In this document: positions 7,553 to 15,730 of the stretch, in pieces
Layout of the letters: the number at the start of each line of letters is the position of its first letter
Position numbering within the stretch: the stretch's first letter is position 1
From: an uncultured Bacteroidales bacterium
GTDB lineage: Bacteria; Bacteroidota; Bacteroidia; Bacteroidales; P3
Reading direction: 5' to 3'
DNA length: 64,000 bases
Assembly (NCBI GenBank): GCA_937886715.1
Contig: CAKZZD010000045.1
Span: 1 to 64,000, forward strand
Notes under the pieces: model-generated
Told to the model about the DNA's origin: nothing
The model's input: the letters and a program-made list of their open reading frames with translations, nothing else
Database searches by the model: none
Position numbers and translations under genes: made by a program

Positions 7553-8434
7553 TCAGTCGTTGATGTTCAGCAGTTTGATGATGCGGTCGAAGTCTTTGTC
7601 GGAGTTGAAACAGATGGTGAGGGTGCCTTTGCCGCGCTGGGTGCGTTTGATTTCGACAGTGGACTGGAGGTATTTTTTGAGAGTGTCGCGAGCTGCCGTG
7701 TGGGTGGAAGGCAGTTCGTTGCGGCGTTGTGCAGGTTTGGGGGAGGCGGGGTGTGCCGATTTGACGAGTTGCTCGGTTTGGTGGACGGAGAGGTGCCGTT
7801 CGATGATGGCATGCAGAATCTCGAGGTGGAGAGCGGTGTCTTCGACGCTGGCGAGTGCGCGTGCGTGAGCCATGCTGATCTGGTCGGAGCTGAGGGCGAG
7901 TTGGGTTTCGGCAGGGAGGTTGAGAAGCCGCAGGTAGTTGGTGATGGTGGAGCGATTTTTGCCGACTTTTTCACTGAGTTGGTCGTGGGTGAGGCGGCAT
8001 TCTTCGATGAGGGCCTTGTAGGCGAAAGCCACTTCCATGGCGTTGAGATTTTCACGCTGGATGTTTTCGACGAGAGCCATCTCCATCATTTGGGAGTCGG
8101 TGGCGACGCGGATGTAGGCGGGAATTTCCTCAAGACCGGCCTTTTGTGAGGCGCGCAGGCGGCGTTCACCGGCGATGAGCTGGTAGGTGCCGTCGGGCAT
8201 GCGGCGGACGGTAATGGGGCTGATGACTCCTTGCTGGGTGATGGATTGAGCCAGTTCGTCAAGGGCTTCCTCGTCGAATTCTTTGCGGGGCTGGAAGGGG
8301 TTGGCTGTTATTTTGTTGACAGGTATTGTCGATATTGAAGCTGTGACAGTTTTTCCCTGTGCTGCGTCGAGGTCGATGTCGGGCAGGATGGAGCCTAGTC
8401 CGCGTCCGAGTCCGCCGCTCTTTTTTGTGGCCAT
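7553..8434 (-). CDS. parB: Chromosome-partitioning protein ParB
   Basis: A 293-residue DNA-binding CTPase that loads on parS sites and recruits SMC and ParA. It opens GGLGRGLGSILPD, then has ITANPFQPRKEFDEEAL, the CTP-binding AGERRLRAS and VENIQRENLN boxes, a helix-turn-helix (KVGKNRSTITNYLRLLNLP), and a C-terminal dimer domain ending FDRIIKLLNI. The start at 8434 was chosen over longer reading because MATKKSGGLGRG is the classical ParB start. It follows parA by 40 bases. No parS-like palindrome was found in the window. Confidence 0.95.
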   Translation of the reverse strand: MATKKSGGLGRGLGSILPDIDLDAAQGKTVTASISTIPVNKITANPFQPRKEFDEEALDELAQSITQQGVISPITVRRMPDGTYQLIAGERRLRASQKAGLEEIPAYIRVATDSQMMEMALVENIQRENLNAMEVAFAYKALIEECRLTHDQLSEKVGKNRSTITNYLRLLNLPAETQLALSSDQISMAHARALASVEDTALHLEILHAIIERHLSVHQTEQLVKSAHPASPKPAQRRNELPSTHTAARDTLKKYLQSTVEIKRTQRGKGTLTICFNSDKDFDRIIKLLNIND

Positions 8435-8474
8435 ATCTGTGTGTGTTTGTTGTTGGGTTTTGTGGCTCGCTGAG

Positions 8475-9245
8475 TTATGCGATGTGGTTGCGGGTGAGGA
8501 TTTCGCGGGCCAGATTGAGGTAGTTGATGGCGCCGGATGAGGTGGCGTCGTGCATGATGACCGATTTGCCGTAGGAGGGCGCTTCGGCGAGTTTAGTGTT
8601 GCGGTAGATGAGGGTATTGAAGACCATTTGTTTGAAGTGTCCGCGCACGTCTTCGACCACTTGGCGTGCCAGTCGCAGACGGTGGTCGTACATGGTGATG
8701 AGCAGGCCTTCGATTGAGAGTTTGGGGTTGAGTCGTGTCTGGACGATACGGATTGTGTTGAGGAGTTTTCCGAGGCCTTCGAGTGCGAAGTATTCACTTT
8801 GGATGGGGATGATGACCGAGTCGCTGGCGGTCAAGGCGTTGAGTGTGATGAGTCCGAGGGAGGGGGAGCAGTCGATGATGATGAAGTCGTAGTTGTTCTT
8901 GATGGGTTCGAGGGCTCGGGCGAGGAAGCCTTCACGACCTTTTTCGTTGACGAGTTCGACTTCAGCACCGACGAGGTCGATGCGTGTGGGGAGTATGTCG
9001 AGGTTGGGAGTGTCTGTTTCGATAATGACGTTGTTCACGTCGGCTTGCCCGAGGATGCAGTCGTAGACGCTTTTCTCAAGGGCGTCGGGGTCGATGCCAA
9101 GTCCTGAGGTTGCGTTGGCCTGGGGGTCGCAGTCGACCAGTAGCACCTTTTTCTCAAGCACCGCCAGAGAGGCGCTCAAGTTGACCGCCGTGGTGGTTTT
9201 TCCGACGCCGCCTTTCTGGTTGGCTACTGATATGATTTTCGACAT
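8475..9245 (-). CDS. parA: Chromosome-partitioning ATPase ParA (Soj)
   Basis: A 256-residue ATPase that binds DNA non-specifically and, with ParB, moves chromosome origins. The deviant Walker A KGGVGKTTT is at residues 11-19, Walker A-prime VDCDPQANA near 38-46, and Walker B FIIIDCSPSLG near 118-128. It lies between the PUR-family gene (6 bases upstream) and parB, forming one transcription unit with DUF5683. Confidence 0.95.
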   Translation of the reverse strand: MSKIISVANQKGGVGKTTTAVNLSASLAVLEKKVLLVDCDPQANATSGLGIDPDALEKSVYDCILGQADVNNVIIETDTPNLDILPTRIDLVGAEVELVNEKGREGFLARALEPIKNNYDFIIIDCSPSLGLITLNALTASDSVIIPIQSEYFALEGLGKLLNTIRIVQTRLNPKLSIEGLLITMYDHRLRLARQVVEDVRGHFKQMVFNTLIYRNTKLAEAPSYGKSVIMHDATSSGAINYLNLAREILTRNHIA

Positions 9246-9251
9246 GATGGG

Positions 9252-9593
9252 TTAGAACTTGAAGTTGATTTCGTTGAGTTTGCTGTCGGTGTCTTCAGGA
9301 CGGAAATATTCTTCTTCAACGACGACGGGCGGGGGGACGATGCCGGTTTCGATGAATGAGAAGGCGTTGTCGAGGCCTTGTTTGAATTTTTCGAAATCTT
9401 CCTTGTAGAGGAACATTTTGTTTTTCTCGAAGTAGACTTCGCCGGTATTGTTGTCGAATAGTTTGCGGCTTTCTGTGATGGTGATGAATTTGTCTCCTCC
9501 GCGGGTTTCCTTGACGTCGAAGAAATATCTGCGCTTACCGGCAGGGATGGCTTGGCTGTAAAGTTCCTCTTTTCTGTTTTCTTTGTTGTCCAT
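9252..9593 (-). CDS. DUF3276 / PUR-domain nucleic-acid-binding protein
   Basis: A 113-residue protein starting MDNKENRKEELYSQ with the PUR-like core GKRRYFFDVKETRGGDKFITI and KNKMFLYKEDFEKFKQGL. PUR-repeat proteins bind single-stranded nucleic acid; the bacterial family is small and mainly in Bacteroidota and spirochaetes. I chose the internal ATG at 9593 because the family starts there and a promoter -7 box lies just upstream. It heads the parA-parB-DUF5683 group, which suggests, without proof, a link to chromosome maintenance. Confidence 0.8.
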   Translation of the reverse strand: MDNKENRKEELYSQAIPAGKRRYFFDVKETRGGDKFITITESRKLFDNNTGEVYFEKNKMFLYKEDFEKFKQGLDNAFSFIETGIVPPPVVVEEEYFRPEDTDSKLNEINFKF

Positions 9594-9627
9594 ATCTCGT
9601 ATGTGTTTTCGATGTATTTTCGATGTG

Positions 9628-9635
9628 CAAAAGTA
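9628..9635 (-). promoter_or_regulatory. Candidate -7 element for the PUR-parA-parB operon
   Basis: The minus strand reads TACTTTTG, an exact TAnnTTTG, 34 bases upstream of the ATG at 9593. A matching -33 TTTG at the right spacing is not evident. Confidence 0.5.
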
Positions 9636-9706
9636 TATATTTTTTTCTAATCGCAGGGGCATGGGGTGATAAAGTTATCAACATGCCGGGTGAAATTACT
9701 TGGAGA

Positions 9707-11002
9707 TCAGTTCTTTTTGTGTGTCATGATGTCGAGAATCATGTCGTCGGTCTGGTTCATACCGTCTTTGCCCAGGCGGCCGAGATTGTGAATGCTGCAG
9801 TCGAGGTCGCTTTCGCTGAGACCGTCGGTGGAGTCGACGACGCGGCTGTGGCGGGCGAGTTCGGAGCACACGAAAGCGGAGTATAGGCCGACGCTCATTT
9901 TGAGGGCGCAGCTTGGTTTGGCGCCATCGCACACCATACCGGCGATGGTGTTGATCATGTTTTTCATGGCGTAGCCGGTCTGTTCGAACCCGCCTCCTTC
10001 GAGGTAGGTGAGGGCGGCGCTGACGCCCATGGTGGCATTGACGATGCCGCAGAGGGCGCTGAGGCGGCCGATGCCGCGTTTGATATAGATGCTCATCAGG
10101 TGGCTCATGGTAAGTGCGCGAAGGATCTGTTCGTCGTTGCAGCCGCGGGCTTTGCCGTAGTAGTATACCGGAAGGGTGCAGCAGATGCCCTGGTTGCCGC
10201 TGCCGGAGTTGCTGTAGACAGGTTTTGTGCAACCGTCCATGCGGGCGTCGCTGGCGGCCACGGTGCGGGCCACGACGGTGTGGACCATGTCGCCGCGGGC
10301 CTGTTCCATGAGGATCTGCCCAGTGTGGAGGCCCATGCCTTCAAGTCCGCACTCGGAGGCAACGTTGTTGTATTTGACGGTTTCCCACATAAAGTCGATC
10401 TCGTCGAGGGGAGCCGTGGTGGCATAGTCGTATACCATGCGCGCCGTCAGCTCAAGGCGCTGTCGGTTGTCTTCTTTGGGATCGTCGTCGTTGTCTTGTT
10501 CGACAAAAAGGCCTTGGCTGTGGTCAAGAATGGTGGTGCTGTCTTTCTGGATGAAGACGAAGTTGGTGTGCCGTTTGGCGATGACGGCAGTTGCAGAGTG
10601 GCCATCGCTGGTGACGGTGGCCTCGATATAGAGCTTGTCACTGGTTTCCTTGACGGTGATGTCCACCGCTTCGGCATGGTTGGCCATCCAGTGTTTGGCA
10701 TCGTCGATGTGGGACTGGGGCATGGTGAGCACTTCTAAACCACGCTCAGAATGTCCGTGGGTTACGGCCATGGCCACCGCTATGGGAAGTCCTATCATGC
10801 CGGTGCCGGGGATGCCGACGCCCATGGCGTTTTTGAACACATTTTTGCTCAGCCGCAGGGTCACATGTGAGGGCTCCGAGCCTAATGTTTCGCAGGCTTT
10901 GGCCACACATAGCGCCACGGCTCCGGGCTCGGTGCACCCTGTGGCAAGCAGCACCTCGTGCTGCAGGATGCTTTTTATCTGCTCGCGTTGTTCCTTATCC
11001 AT
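9707..11002 (-). CDS. UPF0597 / L-cysteine desulfidase-like (YhaM/CyuA family) protein
   Basis: A 431-residue cytoplasmic protein. The N-terminal LLATGCTEPGAVALCVAKA and the later SGSGNQGICCTLPV and GRLSALCGIVNATMGVSAAL blocks are typical of the iron-sulfur family that includes L-cysteine desulfidase and the beta subunit of L-serine dehydratase. Conserved Cys residues in these blocks probably hold a [4Fe-4S] cluster that activates substrate. The likely reaction is cysteine to pyruvate, ammonia and sulfide; serine or another substrate is possible. The start at 11002 was chosen because a full consensus promoter lies just upstream. Confidence 0.8.
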   Translation of the reverse strand: MDKEQREQIKSILQHEVLLATGCTEPGAVALCVAKACETLGSEPSHVTLRLSKNVFKNAMGVGIPGTGMIGLPIAVAMAVTHGHSERGLEVLTMPQSHIDDAKHWMANHAEAVDITVKETSDKLYIEATVTSDGHSATAVIAKRHTNFVFIQKDSTTILDHSQGLFVEQDNDDDPKEDNRQRLELTARMVYDYATTAPLDEIDFMWETVKYNNVASECGLEGMGLHTGQILMEQARGDMVHTVVARTVAASDARMDGCTKPVYSNSGSGNQGICCTLPVYYYGKARGCNDEQILRALTMSHLMSIYIKRGIGRLSALCGIVNATMGVSAALTYLEGGGFEQTGYAMKNMINTIAGMVCDGAKPSCALKMSVGLYSAFVCSELARHSRVVDSTDGLSESDLDCSIHNLGRLGKDGMNQTDDMILDIMTHKKN

Positions 11003-11042
11003 AGCCAGTTCAAATCCTGTTGATACGATGATTTTGAAACTG

Positions 11043-11073
11043 CAAAAGTACGACAATTATTTTATATGGCAAA
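11043..11073 (-). promoter_or_regulatory. Promoter of the desulfidase-like gene (TTTG-N19-TACTTTTG)
   Basis: On the minus strand the -33 TTTG is at 11073-11070 and the -7 TACTTTTG at 11050-11043, with a 19-base spacer, both exact matches to the Bacteroidota consensus. The predicted leader is about 38 bases. Confidence 0.75.
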
Positions 11074-11141
11074 AAAAATATACCCTGTTCTGATGCTGCA
11101 GTCAAGTGCAGCATGGATATGGTCGTCTTTTGCCTTTCCGG

Positions 11142-11525
11142 TCAAACTTTGGCCTGTAGTTTCTGCATGAATTTGTCCACGTCGATCACGAAGCGCTCGT
11201 GGGTGCCCTCGCCGATGAGTCCGGCCTCGTCGTAGGCCTTGACGCGGAAGACCAAGCGGCGGCGGTCGATTTCGATGAGTTCGCTGTCGCACCACACGCG
11301 CTTTCCTATCGGCGTGGCCGAGGTGTGGCTCACGTTGACCAGCGTGCCCACGGTGCCCTGCCCCTCGTCGAGTTGCGGCAGCACGCTCTCGTAGCACGTC
11401 TGTTCCACCAGCGCCACCAGCATGGGCGTGGCAAACACGTCCACCAGCCCGCTGCCCACCCGCGCGGCACTCATCTCGGGGGTGACGGTCTGTTCCTTGT
11501 GACCTTTGATTCCTTTCTCTAGCAT
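11142..11525 (-). CDS. FlK-like hotdog-fold thioesterase
   Basis: A 127-residue protein similar to fluoroacetyl-CoA thioesterase-like hydrolases. It has VFATPMLVALVEQTCYESV (about residues 30-48), carrying the Thr and Glu of the FlK active-site region, then GTLVNVSHTSATPIGKRV with the likely catalytic His, and LVFRVKAYDEAGLIGEGTHERFVID. FlK itself detoxifies fluoroacetyl-CoA; most homologues probably hydrolyse other short acyl-CoAs or act in turnover. It is a single gene with no informative neighbours. Confidence 0.75.
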   Translation of the reverse strand: MLEKGIKGHKEQTVTPEMSAARVGSGLVDVFATPMLVALVEQTCYESVLPQLDEGQGTVGTLVNVSHTSATPIGKRVWCDSELIEIDRRRLVFRVKAYDEAGLIGEGTHERFVIDVDKFMQKLQAKV

Positions 11526-11577
11526 ATTCTCAATCTTTTAGCACCATAAACGCTGCCGACCCGTTTTTATTGCGTAA

Positions 11578-11645
11578 CAAAGGCATATCCCCTCCGTATT
11601 TTTTGCGTCTATAGTCGGACCTGATACGGAGGGGATGTGGAGGGG
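11578..11645. repeat. Inverted and direct 11-bp units forming a long hairpin
   Basis: ATCCCCTCCGTAT at 11587-11599 pairs perfectly with ATACGGAGGGGAT at 11624-11636 across a 24-base loop, extending to about 16 bp with one G-U. On the right the unit ATACGGAGGGG (11624-11634) is followed directly by ATGTGGAGGGG (11635-11645). On the left arm, read on the minus strand, ATACGGAGGGG is followed by ATATGCCTTTG. The element lies just after the lipoprotein gene and could end its transcript, but no clear T-run follows. It shares the 11-base grammar of the other intergenic repeats. Confidence 0.65.
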
Positions 11646-11652
11646 TGGCGGT

Positions 11653-12060
11653 CTATAATGGGCGATCTACGTCAGGGATGCTTTCATAGATTATTTTCGT
11701 GCTGCCCCAGTCGATATCCCAGTCGCCTTCAGCGATACCGGCCAAACCACCCCTCTTGCCAATGAGTTCTCCTTTGCAATTATACAGCAGTTCGTAGCTG
11801 TCGGAGACACTGGGACTGATTATGAAGAAAGCCTGTCTGCCGTCATTCATCCGGCACACGTACACGCGCACTCCGAATAGATAACAATTATTATCGACAT
11901 ATTCATTAAGCCATGCGAGATCTTTCACCGGGTTGGACACCTCGCACCATTGGCAGGGTTCGTTCACCGTGGTGCTACATTTTCTGCCCTTTCCGCAGGC
12001 CGCCATCAGGCAGGTGGCGAGGGCGAGAGCGACGAGGGATTTGATGATGTTGTTTTTCAT
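11653..12060 (-). CDS. Hypothetical lipoprotein
   Basis: A 135-residue protein with a lipoprotein signal peptide: positively charged start, hydrophobic core and lipobox LMAAC with the modified Cys near residue 22. The mature part has several Cys (CSTTVNEPCQWCEV) and ends in a compact domain with YELLYNCKGELIGKRGGLAGI. I do not recognise the family. It lies 38 bases downstream of the DUF6624-M1 gene and may be transcribed with it. Confidence 0.7.
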   Translation of the reverse strand: MKNNIIKSLVALALATCLMAACGKGRKCSTTVNEPCQWCEVSNPVKDLAWLNEYVDNNCYLFGVRVYVCRMNDGRQAFFIISPSVSDSYELLYNCKGELIGKRGGLAGIAEGDWDIDWGSTKIIYESIPDVDRPL

Positions 12061-12098
12061 TTTGATTATTTTTTATGGGTTAAAAATTTCGGTTATAA

Positions 12099-14315
12099 TT
12101 ATTTCGACTTCAGCCAGTCCTGCAATGTCTTACATTCTTTTAGGAACGTATCTCGGCTCACCACAGCGTGTTTGTGAGTGCGATAAAGTTGCTGAAGGGT
12201 GGCGTTGACGGAGGTTGCTTTCATGAGGGACAAGCGATACGGGGCGGCATGGTAGATGGCAATGGACTCGTCCTGCGACTCCACGCTGTGGATATCGGCG
12301 ATAGGCAACTTTTTCTCTGCACACTCCATCATCGTCTTGTAGTAGGCAATTTGCTCCTCGTAGCCACGCCCGCGGCTTTTGAGAAACTGAAGTTTGATGT
12401 ACTCATTCAGGCTTTCGCTCAGGGCGTAGTCACGGTACTCGAAGAAGATGCCGTTGCCCCACCACTGGTGCGCCACCTCGTGAGGAATCCACGAAAAGTC
12501 GGGTATCATCGTATAGACATCATAGAAATAGTGTCCAAAGACAATCATTTCGCGTAGCGACTGACATATGATGAACTGCGGGTCGCCAATCTCCACGATG
12601 TTCATCGGCTTTGAAGACAAGGAATCGCCGAAGAAGGTGCAGTAGAAGTTGTAGGAATCCACGAACTCGCGGTAATAGGCGTCGGGATACTGTGTGGTAT
12701 CGCTCGCAAGACGGTAGAAATGGAAGGGACGAATGGGCGAATCGATCACCTTGCAGGCGTATTTGTCCTTCGGCAAGAGGACGAGGTGTATGTCGAACGA
12801 GGGAAGCCATTCTGTGCCGCCAAGGATGTAATAGTCGTCTGCCTTGATGTGTACCTGCGCCGTCAGCAGCTCGCCATTGCGGTGCGGATACCAGTTGCCC
12901 TCGCGTCGCAAAACAATGGCACCGTCGGACGTGCGGTAGTCGGCAAGCGGCAAGGAATAGGCGGTATCGACCTTGATGGGTTGTCCCGTATAGGTTTCGT
13001 AGGGGATGAGATAAAAACCCGACACCCGCAGCGTGTCGCCCTCGATGTGGAGATTGAGGCTGTATTGTCTGTAATCGACAAGCGAAGGGTGAAAATAGAA
13101 GTCGGGCATATCCATGTGTGGAAGATAATCCTCAATGGTTTCCAAATCCATATTTCTTCGCCGTTCGTTCAGGTGCTCAATATCCTTAATAAGGTACATC
13201 CCTGTCAGACCATCACGGGTAAGCCCCTGAGTTCCGTATAGTTGAGGTTTGTTCTGATGGTCAAGGTCACGGTCGGTCATATAGGCAATCCACGAACGAA
13301 TGAAGTCGCCACTGTCGGCGGCAACCAGCGCCTGTTCCAGAAACCAATGCAGATAATCTGGCGGCGAGTGCTGCGCTATCAGTGCCGCATGGTCGCAGCA
13401 TTTGTACCCCAATTTGGACAGCGTCGGGAATCCTCGTTCGGCAATAAGTTGTTCAAGTGCAATAAGATTGGCTGAATCGACCTCATGGATGATGCGCCAC
13501 GCCGAGGCTTGGTCCATGTCGCTTTTAAGCAGATGACGTGCCTCCTGGTCGGCTTGGAACAACGCCTCTATGCGTGAGTAGAACACAGTGTCATAGATGC
13601 TCTCCAGCCTGTCGCGTTCGATTAGATAGCCGAGCCATTCAGGGTCATAGTCGCTGCTGTCGGCGGCGGCTTTGGCTTGTTTTAGATACCATTGAAAGAA
13701 CTCGAGCGGCTGGTTTAAGACTATCGCTGAGGCATATTTGACGCAATAGTAGCCCACCTTGCTGTATGTCGGGAAGCCGCGCTCCACTATCAGCTGTTTC
13801 AACTCACTCAGATTAGCAGAATCAACCATACGAATGGCATTCCGCACCGAATCTTGGTTGTTGCTGCCGTTACGCATTTGCTGAGCTGCATTATTGGCTC
13901 TGTTCATCGCCAGCAGGCGATTCTGATAGACGGTGTCCTGATAGCCACGGGGCGCAACGATGGCCACAATGTCGTTCCAGTAATCGAGCGTGTCGGCCTG
14001 TTGACGTTTTGTCCAGTCGTCCAGGTAGCGCATATCGCAGCACTTGTTTCGTGCCAAGCGGAACATTAAAGTCTTTTCCGCCTCGCGGTCGGGTACAAAG
14101 TCGTGCGACAAGGCATAGTAATAGTAGAGGGCTTCGAAATCACTTATCCCATACAGCGAGTCCATCGTATGGAAAGCCTTATGTGCCCCAATATAGTCCT
14201 GCCCTTTAAGCAAGTTGTAAGCGGTTGCCGACAACTCCTTATATGTAGGGGTCTGTGCCGATGTAGTGACCGCAAAAAGCAGGAACACAGAGCATACTAT
14301 CAAGGTTTTCTTCAT
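12099..14315 (-). CDS. Exported protein: two DUF6624-like repeats fused to an M1-type (gluzincin) metallopeptidase domain
   Basis: A 738-residue protein with a Sec signal peptide (residues 1-20). Two related segments at about 135-237 and 250-363 share SANL-x4-QLI-x-ERGFPT-x-SK-x-GY and a D-R ending; the second ends QLYGTQG, the DUF6624 hallmark. After a beta-rich region comes a metallopeptidase site, PHEVAHQWWGN (HEVAH at 612-616), with Glu634 in SESLNEY as probable third zinc ligand, 17 residues after the second His rather than the usual 18. M1 enzymes are aminopeptidases, but substrate and activity here are unknown. The start at 14315 yields the signal peptide; a longer reading to 14357 does not. 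Confidence 0.75.
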   Translation of the reverse strand: MKKTLIVCSVFLLFAVTTSAQTPTYKELSATAYNLLKGQDYIGAHKAFHTMDSLYGISDFEALYYYYALSHDFVPDREAEKTLMFRLARNKCCDMRYLDDWTKRQQADTLDYWNDIVAIVAPRGYQDTVYQNRLLAMNRANNAAQQMRNGSNNQDSVRNAIRMVDSANLSELKQLIVERGFPTYSKVGYYCVKYASAIVLNQPLEFFQWYLKQAKAAADSSDYDPEWLGYLIERDRLESIYDTVFYSRIEALFQADQEARHLLKSDMDQASAWRIIHEVDSANLIALEQLIAERGFPTLSKLGYKCCDHAALIAQHSPPDYLHWFLEQALVAADSGDFIRSWIAYMTDRDLDHQNKPQLYGTQGLTRDGLTGMYLIKDIEHLNERRRNMDLETIEDYLPHMDMPDFYFHPSLVDYRQYSLNLHIEGDTLRVSGFYLIPYETYTGQPIKVDTAYSLPLADYRTSDGAIVLRREGNWYPHRNGELLTAQVHIKADDYYILGGTEWLPSFDIHLVLLPKDKYACKVIDSPIRPFHFYRLASDTTQYPDAYYREFVDSYNFYCTFFGDSLSSKPMNIVEIGDPQFIICQSLREMIVFGHYFYDVYTMIPDFSWIPHEVAHQWWGNGIFFEYRDYALSESLNEYIKLQFLKSRGRGYEEQIAYYKTMMECAEKKLPIADIHSVESQDESIAIYHAAPYRLSLMKATSVNATLQQLYRTHKHAVVSRDTFLKECKTLQDWLKSK

Positions 14316-14559
14316 GTTGATATTTCTTTTCGTGTCTATTTTACTGACTGCAGACATGCTGCGCGGCGGCGCTCGTTGAGGGTCTTCGGTTTGGCAGTAC
14401 GGATATGCTTGTGTTGTTTTTGTGCATCTATTAATCCGTTTTCTTGACCGGAGCCCATTGGGGGGCTTCTATATATAAGACGCGGAGGTGCCGTTTTTGG
14501 CTCACACTTTTAACATTATTTATGTTTTTTTACATTATGGAGGACTGTTTTCGTCGAAA

Positions 14560-14603
14560 GGTCACCGAAGAATCATAGAAGGATCGTAGAAGGGAGGTAG
14601 AAG
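14560..14603. repeat. Four tandem 11-bp units (consensus RRTCRTAGAAG)
   Basis: Consecutive units GGTCACCGAAG, AATCATAGAAG, GATCGTAGAAG and GGAGGTAGAAG, each exactly 11 bases, end next to a terminator hairpin. No facing inverted copy is evident. The remainder of the gap 14316-14681 is non-coding, AT-rich near 14510-14540, with a small AGCCC/GGGCT hairpin near 14455 and no recognised promoter. Confidence 0.6.
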
Positions 14604-14604
14604 A

Positions 14605-14644
14605 AGCCCCGCATGGGTAGCGGTGGTACCATCCATGCGGGGCT
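14605..14644 (-). terminator. Hairpin terminator after the deoxyhypusine-synthase-like gene
   Basis: A 12-bp perfect stem AGCCCCGCATGG / CCATGCGGGGCT with a 16-base loop, followed on the minus strand by a pyrimidine-rich CTTCTTCTACC. It is well placed to end the transcript of the gene at 14682-15719. Confidence 0.65.
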
Positions 14645-14681
14645 ATTATATTTTTCCGCAGGCAGGTTGCCTGCGGACCAG

Positions 14682-15719
14682 TTATTTCTGCCAGAGCTTC
14701 TGCCAGTTCTTGTACTCGCGGTCGCGCCAGGCGCCGTTGTGGTAGGCGTAGCTGACGATGGCGGGGATGACGGTGGTGCCTTCGGCGTAGACCATCTGCT
14801 GCAGATCCTCGCTCACCTTGCCCCAGCTGCCGGCCTCGAGGAGGGTGCTGGAGGAGCAGGCACCGTCGCGGACGTCGGCCACGGTGATCTGGATGGCATA
14901 CTTGTGCATGGGAACCTCCTTGCCGAGGATTTCGGCGCAGACGACGGTGTCCTGTGCGAAGTTCTTGGGGGTGCCGCCGCCGACCATGAAGAGGCCGCTC
15001 TCGGGGCAGGCCATCTTGATTTCGGTGAGCTCGAGGAAGTCGGCCACGCTGTCGATGCTGACGTAGGGCTTGCCCTCGTGACGGCGGATCCACTGGTGCT
15101 TGCCGATGCCGAAGCCGGCGCTGCTGTCGCTGAAAGCGGGGCAGAAGATGGGCACGCCGCACTCGTAGCAGGTCTGGATGAGGCTGTCCTTCTTCACACC
15201 GTGACCCTCGGCGAGCCATTTGCCCACGTTGTAGAGGAACTCGCGGCTGCTGTAGGGACGGGGCTCGAGGAGGTCGGCCACGTCGCAGGTGGCCTGGTCG
15301 CAGGCCTGCAGCTCTTCCTCGTCGATGAAGGTGTCGTAGATGCGGTCGATGTAGAGCTCGCGGAGCTTGGTGTCAGGGATGACGTTCTCCTTGGTGCCGA
15401 TGTAGTGCTTGTAGCCCAGGGCCTCGAAGAGGTCCATGTCGATGATGGAGGCGCCGGTGCTGACCACGGCGTCGATCATCTTGTTGCGCACCATGTCGAC
15501 ATACACCTGCATGCAGCCTGCGGCGGAGGTGGAGCCGGCGATGGTGAGGATGTTGGTGCAGTCCTTCTCGGCCAGCATCTGGCAGAGGATGTCGGCGGCG
15601 CGGGCGGTGTCGCGGCTGGTGAAGCTCATGTGGCGCATGGCGTCGATGAGCTCGGTGCTGTCGTACTTCTTGATGTCAATGTGCTTGACGGTTTCTTTCA
15701 GGAGGTCTTTCTTTTCCAT
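14682..15719 (-). CDS. Deoxyhypusine synthase family protein
   Basis: A 345-residue NAD-dependent enzyme homologous to eukaryotic and archaeal deoxyhypusine synthase. Recognisable blocks are TIAGSTSAAGCMQVYVDMV, VVSTGASIIDMDLFEALGY, CPAFSDSSAGFGIGKHQW, FMVGGGTPKNF and the active-site LLEAGSWGKV, whose Lys corresponds to the lysine that carries the butylamine intermediate. Bacteria lack eIF5A, so modification of that protein is not expected. Some bacterial homologues make homospermidine or related polyamines, the best present guess. It lies 11 bases downstream of the rSAM-type lipoprotein gene. Confidence 0.88.
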   Translation of the reverse strand: MEKKDLLKETVKHIDIKKYDSTELIDAMRHMSFTSRDTARAADILCQMLAEKDCTNILTIAGSTSAAGCMQVYVDMVRNKMIDAVVSTGASIIDMDLFEALGYKHYIGTKENVIPDTKLRELYIDRIYDTFIDEEELQACDQATCDVADLLEPRPYSSREFLYNVGKWLAEGHGVKKDSLIQTCYECGVPIFCPAFSDSSAGFGIGKHQWIRRHEGKPYVSIDSVADFLELTEIKMACPESGLFMVGGGTPKNFAQDTVVCAEILGKEVPMHKYAIQITVADVRDGACSSSTLLEAGSWGKVSEDLQQMVYAEGTTVIPAIVSYAYHNGAWRDREYKNWQKLWQK

Positions 15720-15730
15720 TTGTATGTTGT

